A DNA stretch of 64,000 nucleotides, taken from assembly GCA_029936965.1 (NCBI GenBank), contig JAPYRG010000004.1:62001-126000 (forward strand), written 5' to 3'. Position numbers and translations under genes: made by a program. This document shows, piece by piece, positions 36,501-45,418 of the stretch; position 1 is the stretch's first letter, and every line of letters begins with the position of its first letter. The DNA is from Fidelibacterota bacterium. GTDB taxonomy: Bacteria > Fidelibacterota > Marinisomatia > Marinisomatales > TCS55. The notes under the pieces were generated by a model. The model was not told the origin of the DNA. It worked only from the letters and a program-made list of their open reading frames with translations, and made no database searches.

Positions 36501-37520
36501 AAAAACTTTACTGGAAAATTAGTTCCAGAAACAGTCTATGGTTTATCGTCTACTAGTATTTTAGATGAAGAAGTAACTACAAATGATCATGGTTTTATTT
36601 TTATGGTAACAAACCCTTCTTTAAGTATTGACTCCGTATACTGGAACTTGGGAACGAATGTAGCTGATGTATTTAAATTTGATTTGCGATCTCAAAGTTT
36701 AGAACCCTATGATTATTATATCACGTTTTATGATAATTCTGACTCATTGATAGCAGATACATCTGCAATAGGATTTTTTCGATATAATAATAATGGAGAT
36801 GATTCATTTTTTGCACAACGAATCCCCATTAGTATATATAACATGACTTTAGGTCAAAAGGTTTGGTCATATAATATTAGAAGAGCTCAAGAAAAAAAAT
36901 ACTTGTGGTGGATCTTAGATGAAGAAGATGGTGCTAATACTAAAAATGCTTTTCGAATATTAACAGAGCAGGCGCAACAAAATATAGCGCTTAATCCTAC
37001 AAGTTTTGAAGTAACGTTTTTACCATTTGATGAAAATATTGTTGGTGGGGAGGCATTATCTTATCCTGATGGACCAAATGCAGAAACACCAGATACGTTA
37101 TTTATGAACACATCCCGTCCACTGACGATAAATGATAAATTCACATTCTATACTGTAAATATGCTTGATACAATAAGTCGCGCTTCGTTAAGTGAAATAA
37201 AAGTAGTTCCTAATCCCTATATTGTTCGGGCTTTGTGGGATCAGAACCGTTTTAACCAGCATATAGATTTTCGTCATTTACCTGCTTCTTGCACTATTAG
37301 AATTTTCAATGTTGCTGGTGAATGGATTACAACGCTAGTAAAGGATGGAATTGTTGGTAATAATGAAGTATACGATGAAGAAGGTTCTCTATCATGGGAT
37401 TTAAGAAATTATGAAGGTTTAAAAGTTGCTAGTGGATTATATCTTTATCAGCTAGAAGGAGAGCTGTTAGGGGAAACAGTCTATAAAGAAGGTAAAATTG
37501 CAATTGTATTAGGTCCTTAA
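33585..37520 (+). CDS. Very large exported protein with C-terminal FlgD-like domain
   Basis: Unrecognised exported protein of 1311 residues. A signal peptide (about 1-18) precedes a long region rich in Asp, Ser and aromatics, with fibronectin-type stretches (PPSPKLTAQPAHEAIYLSW). The last 110 residues carry a sorting/FlgD-like module: IKVVPNPYIV, IRIFNVAGEWITTL, LSWDLRN and VASGLYLYQLEG. Proteins like this occur beside PorV-like and TonB genes in Marinimicrobia, Calditrichota and relatives. The C-terminus differs from the YPNPFNP type of the three exported proteins downstream. It is coupled to the PorV-like gene by a 1-nt overlap (TAATG). Confidence 0.82.
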   Translation: MFRFFITIIILSSTIYSKSKMISGKQISDRIMYRSNTYDQVPDPTLSWVGSGFFSQYTISNTGQSGVFEPPPGWEGYNGEFPVGYGAYNGRTGEFPSGTNQFYTWGAGLWIGGKSEYFNTPEDRSITIGGKTIKNVRVATTAYYSEMSSISKLWQSNQLISAVSDGKLEDNKGDFLFGQKNKTVEEYQDIWSFFVPQSGDYYFPNSDTLYRLDYENINNRRKQFLATSSLGLDSSLLLLDPFREDENENIRGDIVSDEDTYCVFGDYLDERDGRFLWNRGYDTRGLGIKVEQRTYSWTTDDYLYINFKITNMNDFPLDSIYVGYFMDNDVGYADDDLIGFDRSLNLGYSYDSDSEESGWIAPAGYLGSVFVESPVDSIGDPSKGVPPAGNELNDWQIGLTGFQTWIRSDLGQSEGHPGDVDDDEMDHIKYFQLSMVDSFEVFEEPQDVRQLATSGPVIRLDPGKSISVSVALVAGSSLSDLKKNTQSAIDKFNTGYIGAEAPPSPKLTAQPAHEAIYLSWDNFPETVIDPFTGLADFAGYRVYRSLSGLQNDWTLLTDYDVVGDSSEWSGIVDYSKGTSNAISRFIGPLGKGDISSNPSIETIEDRFIEAEYTIELMTHQIEVDGMTIDTLIMVIYNVTNRQSVLPNIAAMTMGEGFRTYAEYDSTAMQALSGTLSDIDFYRDGYFIYLDGFFVRLSNGEYKDLDLDGEISDIEIAQQSLTPQDGDIFVVKTYAAQEIGAQSGLSYTFLDEGLIDGMNYFYSVVSYDQGVPIADIPPLESSLYQNIIMVRPQHMALELEGKPKISNYVHFGPSTGQFLKAITSYENLTGHNYEIHFFQSDPLQSTNESADYAILIDSILADVGSIEPLMDLIPGEDYVDTLSIAGSLSEIDGSLPLGVVVPGTFNLTINGFQLNDVGNGIVQGVYNGDTVKAILNYGDGVLSLSSEMSSLFMSGSVSAQYSYNPLILEEVSSKNFTGKLVPETVYGLSSTSILDEEVTTNDHGFIFMVTNPSLSIDSVYWNLGTNVADVFKFDLRSQSLEPYDYYITFYDNSDSLIADTSAIGFFRYNNNGDDSFFAQRIPISIYNMTLGQKVWSYNIRRAQEKKYLWWILDEEDGANTKNAFRILTEQAQQNIALNPTSFEVTFLPFDENIVGGEALSYPDGPNAETPDTLFMNTSRPLTINDKFTFYTVNMLDTISRASLSEIKVVPNPYIVRALWDQNRFNQHIDFRHLPASCTIRIFNVAGEWITTLVKDGIVGNNEVYDEEGSLSWDLRNYEGLKVASGLYLYQLEGELLGETVYKEGKIAIVLGP

Positions 37521-38563
37521 TGATGAAAACAAAATTTCATAATGCGTTAATTATCTTGTTATTTATCTGTCATCCTCTTATTGCAGGTCAAGGGAGCGCT
37601 GGTGCAAAATTTTTGCAAATTAATACAACAACAAGGGGATCTGCAAATGCGGGTACGATGGTTTCTAGGCCTGGTTTAATTGATGCATTAAGTTATAACC
37701 CTGCAACAACCGCTACCTTAACTGGATCTAATTTTATTATTCATCATTCAAATTATTTTGTGGGCATGAGTTTTGATTATATGTCTTTTACTTATAATGT
37801 TCCTTCTTTTGGGACTGTATCAATGGGATTATTGGGTTTACTTTCGGGGGATATTGAAGAAACCACGGAATTACAGCCTCTTGGCACTGGTAGAACGTTT
37901 ACTGCAAATGATTTTGCTGGATTTGTATCCTTTGCACGCAGCATGACTGATAAATTTAGTGGTGGGGGTACCATTAAATATGTGATACAGAACATAGACA
38001 AGTTAACTGCAAGTGGTATAGCTTTCGATATGGGTGCAATATATAAAGTTGGTTTATTCTATGATATGACTATTGGTTTTTCAATAAAGAATTTTGGCGG
38101 CGACATGAAATATGCAGGAGAGAATCTTCAACAAACAATTAAACTCAGTGATAATATTTTTGAAGAAGAGGATGTACGAATCGAAGTATCTTCAGAAAAT
38201 TATTCATTGCCAATTAGTTTTGACTTGGGATCATCTTTAACAATTCCTATGAGAGCAAGTGATCAATTAATCCCTAGTGTAGCTATTCACAATATAGCAG
38301 ATCAGGCTGAATTTTTATCATTTGGGTTAGAATATACTTTTGGAGAATTGATGTATTTTGTTATTGGACATGGTAATTTGAATGGCATGTTCGATAATAA
38401 AGCATCAGAAATAGAATTAAATGGTAATATGCGTGGATTTACAGGTGGATTTGGTCTTAATCTTCGCCCTGTATTTAATACGAAAAGTTGGATTTCTTAT
38501 TCATTTGAAGACCATAAATATTTTGCGCCAGTTCATTCATTTGAAGTGACGATTGAGTTTTAA
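37520..38563 (+). CDS. PorV/PorQ family outer-membrane beta-barrel protein
   Basis: Predicted outer-membrane barrel of 347 residues. A signal peptide (to about residue 23) precedes the family opening GSAGAKFLQINTTTRG, SANAGTMV and ALSYNPATTA, followed by alternating strands and a final aromatic-ended strand HSFEVTIEF. PorV-like proteins carry type IX substrates after translocation and pass them to the sortase. Here it sits between a very large exported protein and three exported proteins, all with C-terminal sorting-like domains, which supports that role. No porU, sov or other type IX core genes are in the window. Confidence 0.87.
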   Translation: MMKTKFHNALIILLFICHPLIAGQGSAGAKFLQINTTTRGSANAGTMVSRPGLIDALSYNPATTATLTGSNFIIHHSNYFVGMSFDYMSFTYNVPSFGTVSMGLLGLLSGDIEETTELQPLGTGRTFTANDFAGFVSFARSMTDKFSGGGTIKYVIQNIDKLTASGIAFDMGAIYKVGLFYDMTIGFSIKNFGGDMKYAGENLQQTIKLSDNIFEEEDVRIEVSSENYSLPISFDLGSSLTIPMRASDQLIPSVAIHNIADQAEFLSFGLEYTFGELMYFVIGHGNLNGMFDNKASEIELNGNMRGFTGGFGLNLRPVFNTKSWISYSFEDHKYFAPVHSFEVTIEF

Positions 38564-38589
38564 CTTATAAAATAAAAAATAAGAGAGAA

Positions 38590-41193
38590 ATGACTATGTA
38601 TACTAAAATAGTAAAATTAGTTTTTGCGGTAATATTAATTACTCAGCCAATTTTGGTTGCTAAGGAAGGTAGCAAATCCAGCAATCAAAGATTGACTAAA
38701 AACAGGGCTGAAATCAAGTCATGTGAATGTGGAATGAATCACCGCTTAGGTGTTCATATTAATCGTGATGGTGAACGAACAATTACAGATACAATATCAT
38801 ATTATACATCTCCTAGCCAAGTTGGGGACTATAGCGACTTTATGTCGGGTCTCCAGTCTGGAAATGATTCTGTAGTAACAAGAATTCATTTATTAACATC
38901 TGGCGTTATTAACCAATTTCATGTGATGACAAGAATAATGACCGAATATCCAAATGGAGTTGTGGTCGATGATTATGCCCCGGTAGATGTGTGGATATAT
39001 GGCCCTGCCTTTCAACAGGATGAGGAAGGATTATGGCATAGCCAATATCCAAGTATGGCAAATACGTATGATGGAGCGCTTCCAAGTACATTGCAACTAT
39101 TGATGCCTTATACAATTCCAACAGTATTCTCTAATAGTGTTCCAGATAATCATTTTAATGCGGAAGGTATATGGGATCCATGGGCTGCAACTACCGGAGG
39201 TTGGAATGTTTTTGACTTTCCAACATGGACTCTAGACGGCTTAGGAATAGATGTAAGTTCGGATTCCCTTGGTGTCCCTGATGATATGCTGTATGTATAT
39301 GCAGGATATAATCTGGCTTCTACTCCTGGAGTTGATAACCTTGCAACGATTTGGCAAGATGGAATACCAGACCCCAATGATAATTGGTCCTGTCGTTCCA
39401 CACTTCATTCACAGGGGACAACTGGATCATGGTACGGTATCTGGAATGGGGAATATCCTTATCATCATTTGATCCAAGCGGTTGTGCAATATGAAGCAGT
39501 GCCTCCATTTGTTGAACAATTACCTGATTTTAGCGATACATGGGCTGAGGAAAAACAAGTATGGGCAGATGTCATAGATCTTGACGGTGATGCTTTTGCT
39601 TGTACTTTAAATGTAACTATTGCACCAGTAGGTGCAAATCCTTATGAACAGCAATATGCAATGAGTGAAGATGATGAAGTAGAAGGAAGATTTTTAGCAA
39701 ATGTATCCATGGATGTAGGTGATACAGTAAATTTTTATGTTCGCGCAACAGATGTAACGGGGAGCTCAAGCTCAAGCAGTCTTCGTTCCTTTGTTCGTGT
39801 AGCTGCTCCAAGTCCATCTCAAAAAGTACTTGTATTACAGGATGGGACAAGAGATAGTCTTGGTGGATCATGGGGATCAATTTATACATCTGCAACTGGA
39901 CTAAATCCATTATTTGGATCCACGGGTTACTATGTATGGAATGTGAATGATCATAGTGGAGTTGATTATGATGTCATAAACTACTCCAATTTTGAATTGA
40001 TTGTAAAACATGGATGGGCAGGAGGCGCGATGCCATCTAATGGCGAAGATATATATGGCTTTGGGGATTTCCTTGACCGTGGAGGTCGTTTACTATATTC
40101 TGATATGGATTACTTTTGGAAAACAAATTTAGCAGAAGAAGGAACTTTTTCTGAAGGAGATTTTGCATATGATTATCTTGGACTATCATACTATTGGAAT
40201 GATCCCGATAATGATGGAGATGGTACCAATGGTGGTAGCGGAGATTTAAACCATTATGGTGAGAATAATGATCCAGTTACTGGTACTTGGGAAGACAATG
40301 CCTATGGTCCACTAGATTACGAATTAATAGGTTGGACAAATTGGGGGGATTTTATGAGCGTTGAAGACGCAGAACATGTTTTTACGGGTGATCAGTCTTT
40401 TAATAAAACTGGATCTCGATATAATAGTCTTGGCGCAGATGCACCATTTAAAACCGTTTACTTTTCGTTCCCTATTGAAGCTGCACAGGATTTTACTACT
40501 TTGTTATCTAATTCAGTAGATTGGCTTATGGGATTAGGAGGACCAGATGGATCCATATCTCAAGCGACACCTCAGGATGGTGAGACTGTTGATTTAAGTT
40601 CTACGGATCAATTAACATTCTTGTTTGGAGGAAGCGTTTCGGATCCAGATGGCGATTTAATTGGGTACAAAGTTGTGCTTGATGGTGATTTAGCTATGCT
40701 TGATATTCCAGCAACGGATGGTATATCTGTGAGTATTTCTGCTAATGAAGTAACGGAGATGATAGGTGAGAATCAGTCCCTATCTGGAACATGGAAAGTT
40801 GTAGCATCGGATGGATTGGAATCAATTGAATCTGATACTCGTACTCTTACAGTTGTAACAGGAGTATTATCTACTATGGAAGAAGTGCTTCCGAAAGACT
40901 TTACTTTAATGGGTAATTATCCGAATCCGTTTAATCCTGATACGCAAATTCGTATTGAAATACCTGTACATGCAGATCTTACTATTGTGATCAGCGATAT
41001 TCTTGGTAGAGAAATTAATCGTTTAGGAAATCAAGTATATTCAGCAGGTATGCATAGTTTTTCATGGGATGGAAAACATTCTTCTGGTAATCAAGTTCCA
41101 TCAGGTATTTACTTTTATGAAGTAATTGCAAATGATTTGACTTCTGGAAAGAACTTATATCGTGCAACGGATAAAATGGTATTAATGAAATAA
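38590..41193 (+). CDS. Exported protein with type IX-like sorting domain
   Basis: Secreted protein of 867 residues with no recognised enzyme domain. The signal peptide (to about residue 25) is followed by a Cys-containing head (CECGMNHR), beta-rich domains, and a flavodoxin/GATase-like segment (KVLVLQDGTRDSLGG, YGFGDFLDRGGRLL) near 410-510. An Asp-rich loop DPDNDGDGTNGG may bind calcium. The C-terminal sorting module (about 770-867) reads NYPNPFNPDTQI, VISDILGREI, SWDGKHSSG and SGIYFYEV, ending in MVLMK. A second Met three codons in could also start the protein. Confidence 0.83.
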   Translation: MTMYTKIVKLVFAVILITQPILVAKEGSKSSNQRLTKNRAEIKSCECGMNHRLGVHINRDGERTITDTISYYTSPSQVGDYSDFMSGLQSGNDSVVTRIHLLTSGVINQFHVMTRIMTEYPNGVVVDDYAPVDVWIYGPAFQQDEEGLWHSQYPSMANTYDGALPSTLQLLMPYTIPTVFSNSVPDNHFNAEGIWDPWAATTGGWNVFDFPTWTLDGLGIDVSSDSLGVPDDMLYVYAGYNLASTPGVDNLATIWQDGIPDPNDNWSCRSTLHSQGTTGSWYGIWNGEYPYHHLIQAVVQYEAVPPFVEQLPDFSDTWAEEKQVWADVIDLDGDAFACTLNVTIAPVGANPYEQQYAMSEDDEVEGRFLANVSMDVGDTVNFYVRATDVTGSSSSSSLRSFVRVAAPSPSQKVLVLQDGTRDSLGGSWGSIYTSATGLNPLFGSTGYYVWNVNDHSGVDYDVINYSNFELIVKHGWAGGAMPSNGEDIYGFGDFLDRGGRLLYSDMDYFWKTNLAEEGTFSEGDFAYDYLGLSYYWNDPDNDGDGTNGGSGDLNHYGENNDPVTGTWEDNAYGPLDYELIGWTNWGDFMSVEDAEHVFTGDQSFNKTGSRYNSLGADAPFKTVYFSFPIEAAQDFTTLLSNSVDWLMGLGGPDGSISQATPQDGETVDLSSTDQLTFLFGGSVSDPDGDLIGYKVVLDGDLAMLDIPATDGISVSISANEVTEMIGENQSLSGTWKVVASDGLESIESDTRTLTVVTGVLSTMEEVLPKDFTLMGNYPNPFNPDTQIRIEIPVHADLTIVISDILGREINRLGNQVYSAGMHSFSWDGKHSSGNQVPSGIYFYEVIANDLTSGKNLYRATDKMVLMK

Positions 41194-41205
41194 TTCCAGA
41201 TTTGT

Positions 41206-41241
41206 TTTATTAATAATTACTAATGAGTAATTATTAATAAA
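41206..41241. repeat. Perfect 16-bp inverted repeat between exported-protein genes
   Basis: Arms TTTATTAATAATTACT and AGTAATTATTAATAAA separated by a 4-nt loop (AATG), 13 nt after the stop of the upstream gene and 46 nt before the next start. No T-run follows on either strand in the usual position. It may be a transcript-processing hairpin, an attenuator or a protein-binding site. Confidence 0.85.
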
Positions 41242-41286
41242 GGAACGTATAAATTTATAGAGGAATTATTTTATAACACTTCTTAT

Positions 41287-44200
41287 ATGAAGAAATTACT
41301 AACAATATCAATTATTATATTTTTTAGTCAAAATGTATTGAATGCTATTAATAATCCTTTATTACTTATTAATAAAGATCTAAATGATGGTTTATTAACT
41401 GATATTGAAGCAGTTGAATTAAAGGTTCGTACATTATTAATTCCTGAATCTTTACCAGGTCGCTATCAATTTGAAGAACCTGATTATATCCCCTGTGGTC
41501 TAGGCATTATTGATGATGCGCAAGAATACTATAATCAACTTCCTAGTGATTTACAAATCAAATTAGATAATATCAATAGTGATGTTGATGAAAGATCAAA
41601 TGATAGAGTATCATACTTTACACCAGAAGGAAATGTTCAGCTTAATTATCAATTAAGTGGTGAAGATGGTTTATCTGGCAGCAATGCGCAGGATAACGAT
41701 AATAGTGGACACCCCGATTTTGTTGAAAATATGGGGCAATATATAGAAGATGCTTTGGCTAGTTATGTTGATTTAGGATGGATTAACCCGTTAACATGTA
41801 CTAGTAATACCATGTTTTTAGTAACTATAGAATATCAGTCAGGTACCTATGGATATGTTCCTGGAAGTAGCTATCATAGGATTTATATGAGTAAGAATTT
41901 AAATGATAGCCAAAATAAGCTCACAACCTCCCATGAACTTCATCACTTGGTTCAGCATGCGTATACTAGTTGTGATGGTGATCCAGGACCAAGTGGTTCT
42001 TGGTATAGAGAATGTTCTTCTCAATGGGCTGAAGAAATAGTGTGGGACGAGTTAAATGGGTATGAAGGATACGATCAAGCATTTCAGAATGAACCGCATC
42101 GAAGCTTAGATTATTTTGAATCTGGAGGTTTATACCAGTATGGATCTACAATCTGGAATCTTTTTATCCATGAAAATTTTGGTGATAGTGCTGTTAAGAA
42201 TATATGGGAGACACCAATTAGTGGTACGATTTCTGCTATGAACAATTATTTTACAAATAATGGATCTAACTTTGTTGACGAGTTCACTAAGTTTTCTGCT
42301 TGGCGTCATTTTACTGGATCAAGATCTCATGGAAATTATTATGAAGGTGAATTTGAGGAAGCAAGCAATATATCACCTGTAGCGATAACACGCACTGCGA
42401 CTGGTGCTCTAGTAAACTATACTCCTCCATCTAATAAATTACCAGATGACTTAGGTGTTAATTATGTGAAAATTAATAGAGGATCTGGTTCACAGGATAA
42501 TTTATTAATACAGTTTGATGGTGATGCAAATTTCAACTGGAGATTAAAAGTTTTTACGCATCAAGGTACATTAGATGATGGTTTTGAAATTCCTGTTGAT
42601 ATCAATGCTGATGGGTTTGCTGTGTTAAATAATTGGACCTCGTATAATGCTGCAACCGTTAATCCCATTGTCACTAGTACAAGCGGAGCTAATGCTAATT
42701 ATATACTAACGCTGATGTCAATTGAAAATTTACTTTTACTGGATGATATTGAATTTACCGTTTCGGGTGACAATCCGTATCCTGATCCAGGTGAAACAAT
42801 TTCTCTTATTGTTACTGTAGCTAATTATGGGAATGCTCTTTCTTCTGTGTTGGGAGAGATTTCTACAGATCACTCTGGAATTACTATAACGGATGCAACT
42901 ACTGAATTTGGAACAGTTGCCACCAATGAACAATCAGACAATACTAATGATCCTTTTATAATTCAGATCAGTGAAAATGTTGAACTTGGTATGGCAGTGT
43001 TTGATATTACTCTTACGTTTGATGGAAATGAAACAGTGACAGAGGAGTGGCAAATTAATATTGGTATACCACCAATTTTACTTGTTGATGATGATAATGG
43101 AGATAATTCAGAAGAAGGATTTGTAGCTGGTTTAGATTCTCTAAATATTAGTTATGAGATTATTGATAGAACTTCCACCACATTAGATAACATATTATTA
43201 GATATACGTGATGTTGTGATTTGGAATACGGGATCTGCAGATGGAAATGGTTTATCTGAAGTTGAAAAGACAGCTATTATGGAATACTTAGATTCTGGAA
43301 AGAACCTTTTTCTTTCTGGTAGTCATTTAGGGCAAGAACTGGCAGATAGTGAATTATTAACTGATTACTTAGAAATAAGATATGCAGGTTTTCGTACAGG
43401 TGGAATTTTACGAGGTGTGGAAGGAGATCCTGTAGGTGTAAATTCAGATAATATATTATTTTTATCTCTTGGTAGTGTTGGTATTGATTCTTTATCAACT
43501 TTTGGAGATCCAAGGGCTAGTCTATCTTTTTACTATAATGGAGACGAATCTCATGGAGCTGTCATGCGTTATTCATCGCCTGATTATCGTGTTATTCTTT
43601 CTTCCTTTAATATGGATGTAGTTTCTCCACCCAATTCAACATTTCTAAGTGATAAAGATTATGTTTACAGTGTGTTGAATTATTTGTTATCTGATGTGGA
43701 ATACCCTGATGCACCAACACTGTTATCACCTGTTTCAGGATATGTAGATACTCTAATGTCATCTGATGATCATATAGACTTTTCTTGGAATAGTTCAGAT
43801 CTTGAAGGGGAAAACACCTTTTTTATACTTGATGATCCTGAATTTATTCGCCCGATATTTACACATAACACACTGAATGAAGTCACTACCGAATTATCAT
43901 ATGACACGTTATTATCTATGTTTGGTTATGTTGATAACAAGGAATTATATTGGGGTGCTTATAGTAAAGTAAACGGCGAAGTATCTATCAGTAATTTGAA
44001 CTCATTTGAGATTACTATAATGAGTGAGTTATCGGTAGATGACAATATTAATATTCCTAAAAAATATCACCTATCTAATGCATACCCAAATCCGTTTAAT
44101 CCTCGTACAAGTTTCTCATTATCTATTCCAAAAATGAGTTTTGTAAGTATAAAAGTATATGATTTAATGGGTAGAGAAATTGCAATTATTGCTCAAGATA

Positions 44201-44337
44201 ATTTTGATCAAGGAATACATAAAATTTCGTGGGATGGTACATTAAAAGATAATTCTATTGCTAGCAGCGGTGTATACCTTTTGATTGTAGAAATGGGTGC
44301 AGAATTGTTCAGCAATAAACTAATTTTAATGAAATAA
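41287..44337 (+). CDS. Exported HExxH metallopeptidase-like protein with sorting domain
   Basis: Secreted protein of 1016 residues. A signal peptide (to about residue 19) and propeptide-like region precede a zincin domain with SHELHHLVQHAY (HExxH, near residue 218) and a downstream SSQWAEEIVWDE glutamate region, resembling MXAN_6640-type putative metalloproteases. A beta-sandwich stretch and a GATase-like alpha/beta segment (ILLVDDDNGDNS, FLSGSHLGQEL) follow, then a type IX-like sorting module (about 927-1016) with YPNPFNPRTSF, YDLMGREI and SWDGTLKDN. Peptidase activity is inferred from the motif. The gene is preceded by the 16-bp palindrome. Confidence 0.85.
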   Translation: MKKLLTISIIIFFSQNVLNAINNPLLLINKDLNDGLLTDIEAVELKVRTLLIPESLPGRYQFEEPDYIPCGLGIIDDAQEYYNQLPSDLQIKLDNINSDVDERSNDRVSYFTPEGNVQLNYQLSGEDGLSGSNAQDNDNSGHPDFVENMGQYIEDALASYVDLGWINPLTCTSNTMFLVTIEYQSGTYGYVPGSSYHRIYMSKNLNDSQNKLTTSHELHHLVQHAYTSCDGDPGPSGSWYRECSSQWAEEIVWDELNGYEGYDQAFQNEPHRSLDYFESGGLYQYGSTIWNLFIHENFGDSAVKNIWETPISGTISAMNNYFTNNGSNFVDEFTKFSAWRHFTGSRSHGNYYEGEFEEASNISPVAITRTATGALVNYTPPSNKLPDDLGVNYVKINRGSGSQDNLLIQFDGDANFNWRLKVFTHQGTLDDGFEIPVDINADGFAVLNNWTSYNAATVNPIVTSTSGANANYILTLMSIENLLLLDDIEFTVSGDNPYPDPGETISLIVTVANYGNALSSVLGEISTDHSGITITDATTEFGTVATNEQSDNTNDPFIIQISENVELGMAVFDITLTFDGNETVTEEWQINIGIPPILLVDDDNGDNSEEGFVAGLDSLNISYEIIDRTSTTLDNILLDIRDVVIWNTGSADGNGLSEVEKTAIMEYLDSGKNLFLSGSHLGQELADSELLTDYLEIRYAGFRTGGILRGVEGDPVGVNSDNILFLSLGSVGIDSLSTFGDPRASLSFYYNGDESHGAVMRYSSPDYRVILSSFNMDVVSPPNSTFLSDKDYVYSVLNYLLSDVEYPDAPTLLSPVSGYVDTLMSSDDHIDFSWNSSDLEGENTFFILDDPEFIRPIFTHNTLNEVTTELSYDTLLSMFGYVDNKELYWGAYSKVNGEVSISNLNSFEITIMSELSVDDNINIPKKYHLSNAYPNPFNPRTSFSLSIPKMSFVSIKVYDLMGREIAIIAQDNFDQGIHKISWDGTLKDNSIASSGVYLLIVEMGAELFSNKLILMK

Positions 44338-44404
44338 AGAATTGTTGGATTTTGATTAAATCATGAATAGTTTAGATTCTAGCAATATTAATGTAGTAAA
44401 AAAT

Positions 44405-45358
44405 ATGAAAAGATATATAGTTTCAATAATAATGCTTCTAGCTTCGGTTGTTTATGCCTTGGATTGTCCAGCTGATTCTGCGTATCATACAGACCTCAGA
44501 ACTTTATTACCTAATGGATCACCAAATCCTACGTTTAATCAAGTTATTGCTACTGGATTATGTGGATGTGTTGGCTTCACTTCTGAGTTGTCAGGTATTG
44601 AAGAGGACTCTACACTTACATTAACTTTATTATTAAATGATAATGAACCTATTCGAGGTGCACAAATTGATATATATCATGATGCTGGCTCAGCTTTAAG
44701 TTATGATCAGGGTGGAAATGTAGTAAAAGGAGAAAAACTTGAAGATTTAGATGATCCGACTACTCCGACAGTAATTGAATCCATGACTTTATTAGCTAAT
44801 GAGATGGATGGATTTGTAAGAGTGATGTCCTACAGTACATCACGAGCTAATACTATTGGAGATGGAATGGAAGGGATTTTATTTCATCTTACATTTAAAG
44901 CTGTTAATGGACTTGCTTCTTTACCTGCAACAGTATCTTTTGGCCTTGGTTCTTTAGATCTTCCAGGCACATCCATGGATCCAGAAATTTTAAATGTTGC
45001 ATGTAGTTTTCCTGACACTTCTAATATGGTTGCATTTAGCACAACAAATCTAGGCGTTATGGCAGAAAATGGAATTCCTTTAAAATATAATTTATCACAG
45101 AATTACCCGAATCCATTTAATCCTTCAACAAAGATTTCATTCGATTTAATTGAAGGAGGGAAGTCAACTTTAATTGTATATAATCTTCTTGGTAAGAAAA
45201 TAAATACTCTTATGAATTCTTCTTTAAATCCAGGTCATCATAGTATTGAATGGAATGGGCTTGATTATAATGGACAATCAGTTGCATCTGGTGTTTATTT
45301 TTATGAATTACTATCTGGTGATTTTATAGCAAAAAAGAAAATGCTTTTGCTTAGATAA
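44405..45358 (+). CDS. Exported cohesin-like protein with sorting domain
   Basis: Secreted protein of 317 residues. I use ATG 44405 (MKRYIVSII), which starts at the signal peptide; an earlier in-frame ATG at 44363 would add 14 polar residues. After a Cys-containing segment (CPADS, LCGCVGF), a cohesin-like beta-sandwich (about 60-195) shows LTLLLNDNEPIRGAQIDIYHD, FVRVMSYS and GILFHLTFKA, the pattern of paired dockerin-binding modules. The sorting module follows with NYPNPFNPSTKI, YNLLGKKI and ASGVYFYELL. It may anchor dockerin-bearing proteins, such as the deiminase 18 kb upstream. A strong terminator closes the block. Confidence 0.8.
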   Translation: MKRYIVSIIMLLASVVYALDCPADSAYHTDLRTLLPNGSPNPTFNQVIATGLCGCVGFTSELSGIEEDSTLTLTLLLNDNEPIRGAQIDIYHDAGSALSYDQGGNVVKGEKLEDLDDPTTPTVIESMTLLANEMDGFVRVMSYSTSRANTIGDGMEGILFHLTFKAVNGLASLPATVSFGLGSLDLPGTSMDPEILNVACSFPDTSNMVAFSTTNLGVMAENGIPLKYNLSQNYPNPFNPSTKISFDLIEGGKSTLIVYNLLGKKINTLMNSSLNPGHHSIEWNGLDYNGQSVASGVYFYELLSGDFIAKKKMLLLR

Positions 45359-45383
45359 TTATTATATAAAATTCTTTTTATAG

Positions 45384-45418
45384 AGTCTCTTTATCAAATA
45401 AATAAAGGGACTTTTTTT
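45384..45418 (+). terminator. Rho-independent terminator of the secretion block
   Basis: AGTCTCTTTAT (45384-45394) pairs with ATAAAGGGACT (45402-45412) with one G-U pair, around a 7-nt loop, followed by a T-run. It lies between convergent genes and ends transcription of the exported-protein genes. Confidence 0.92.
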
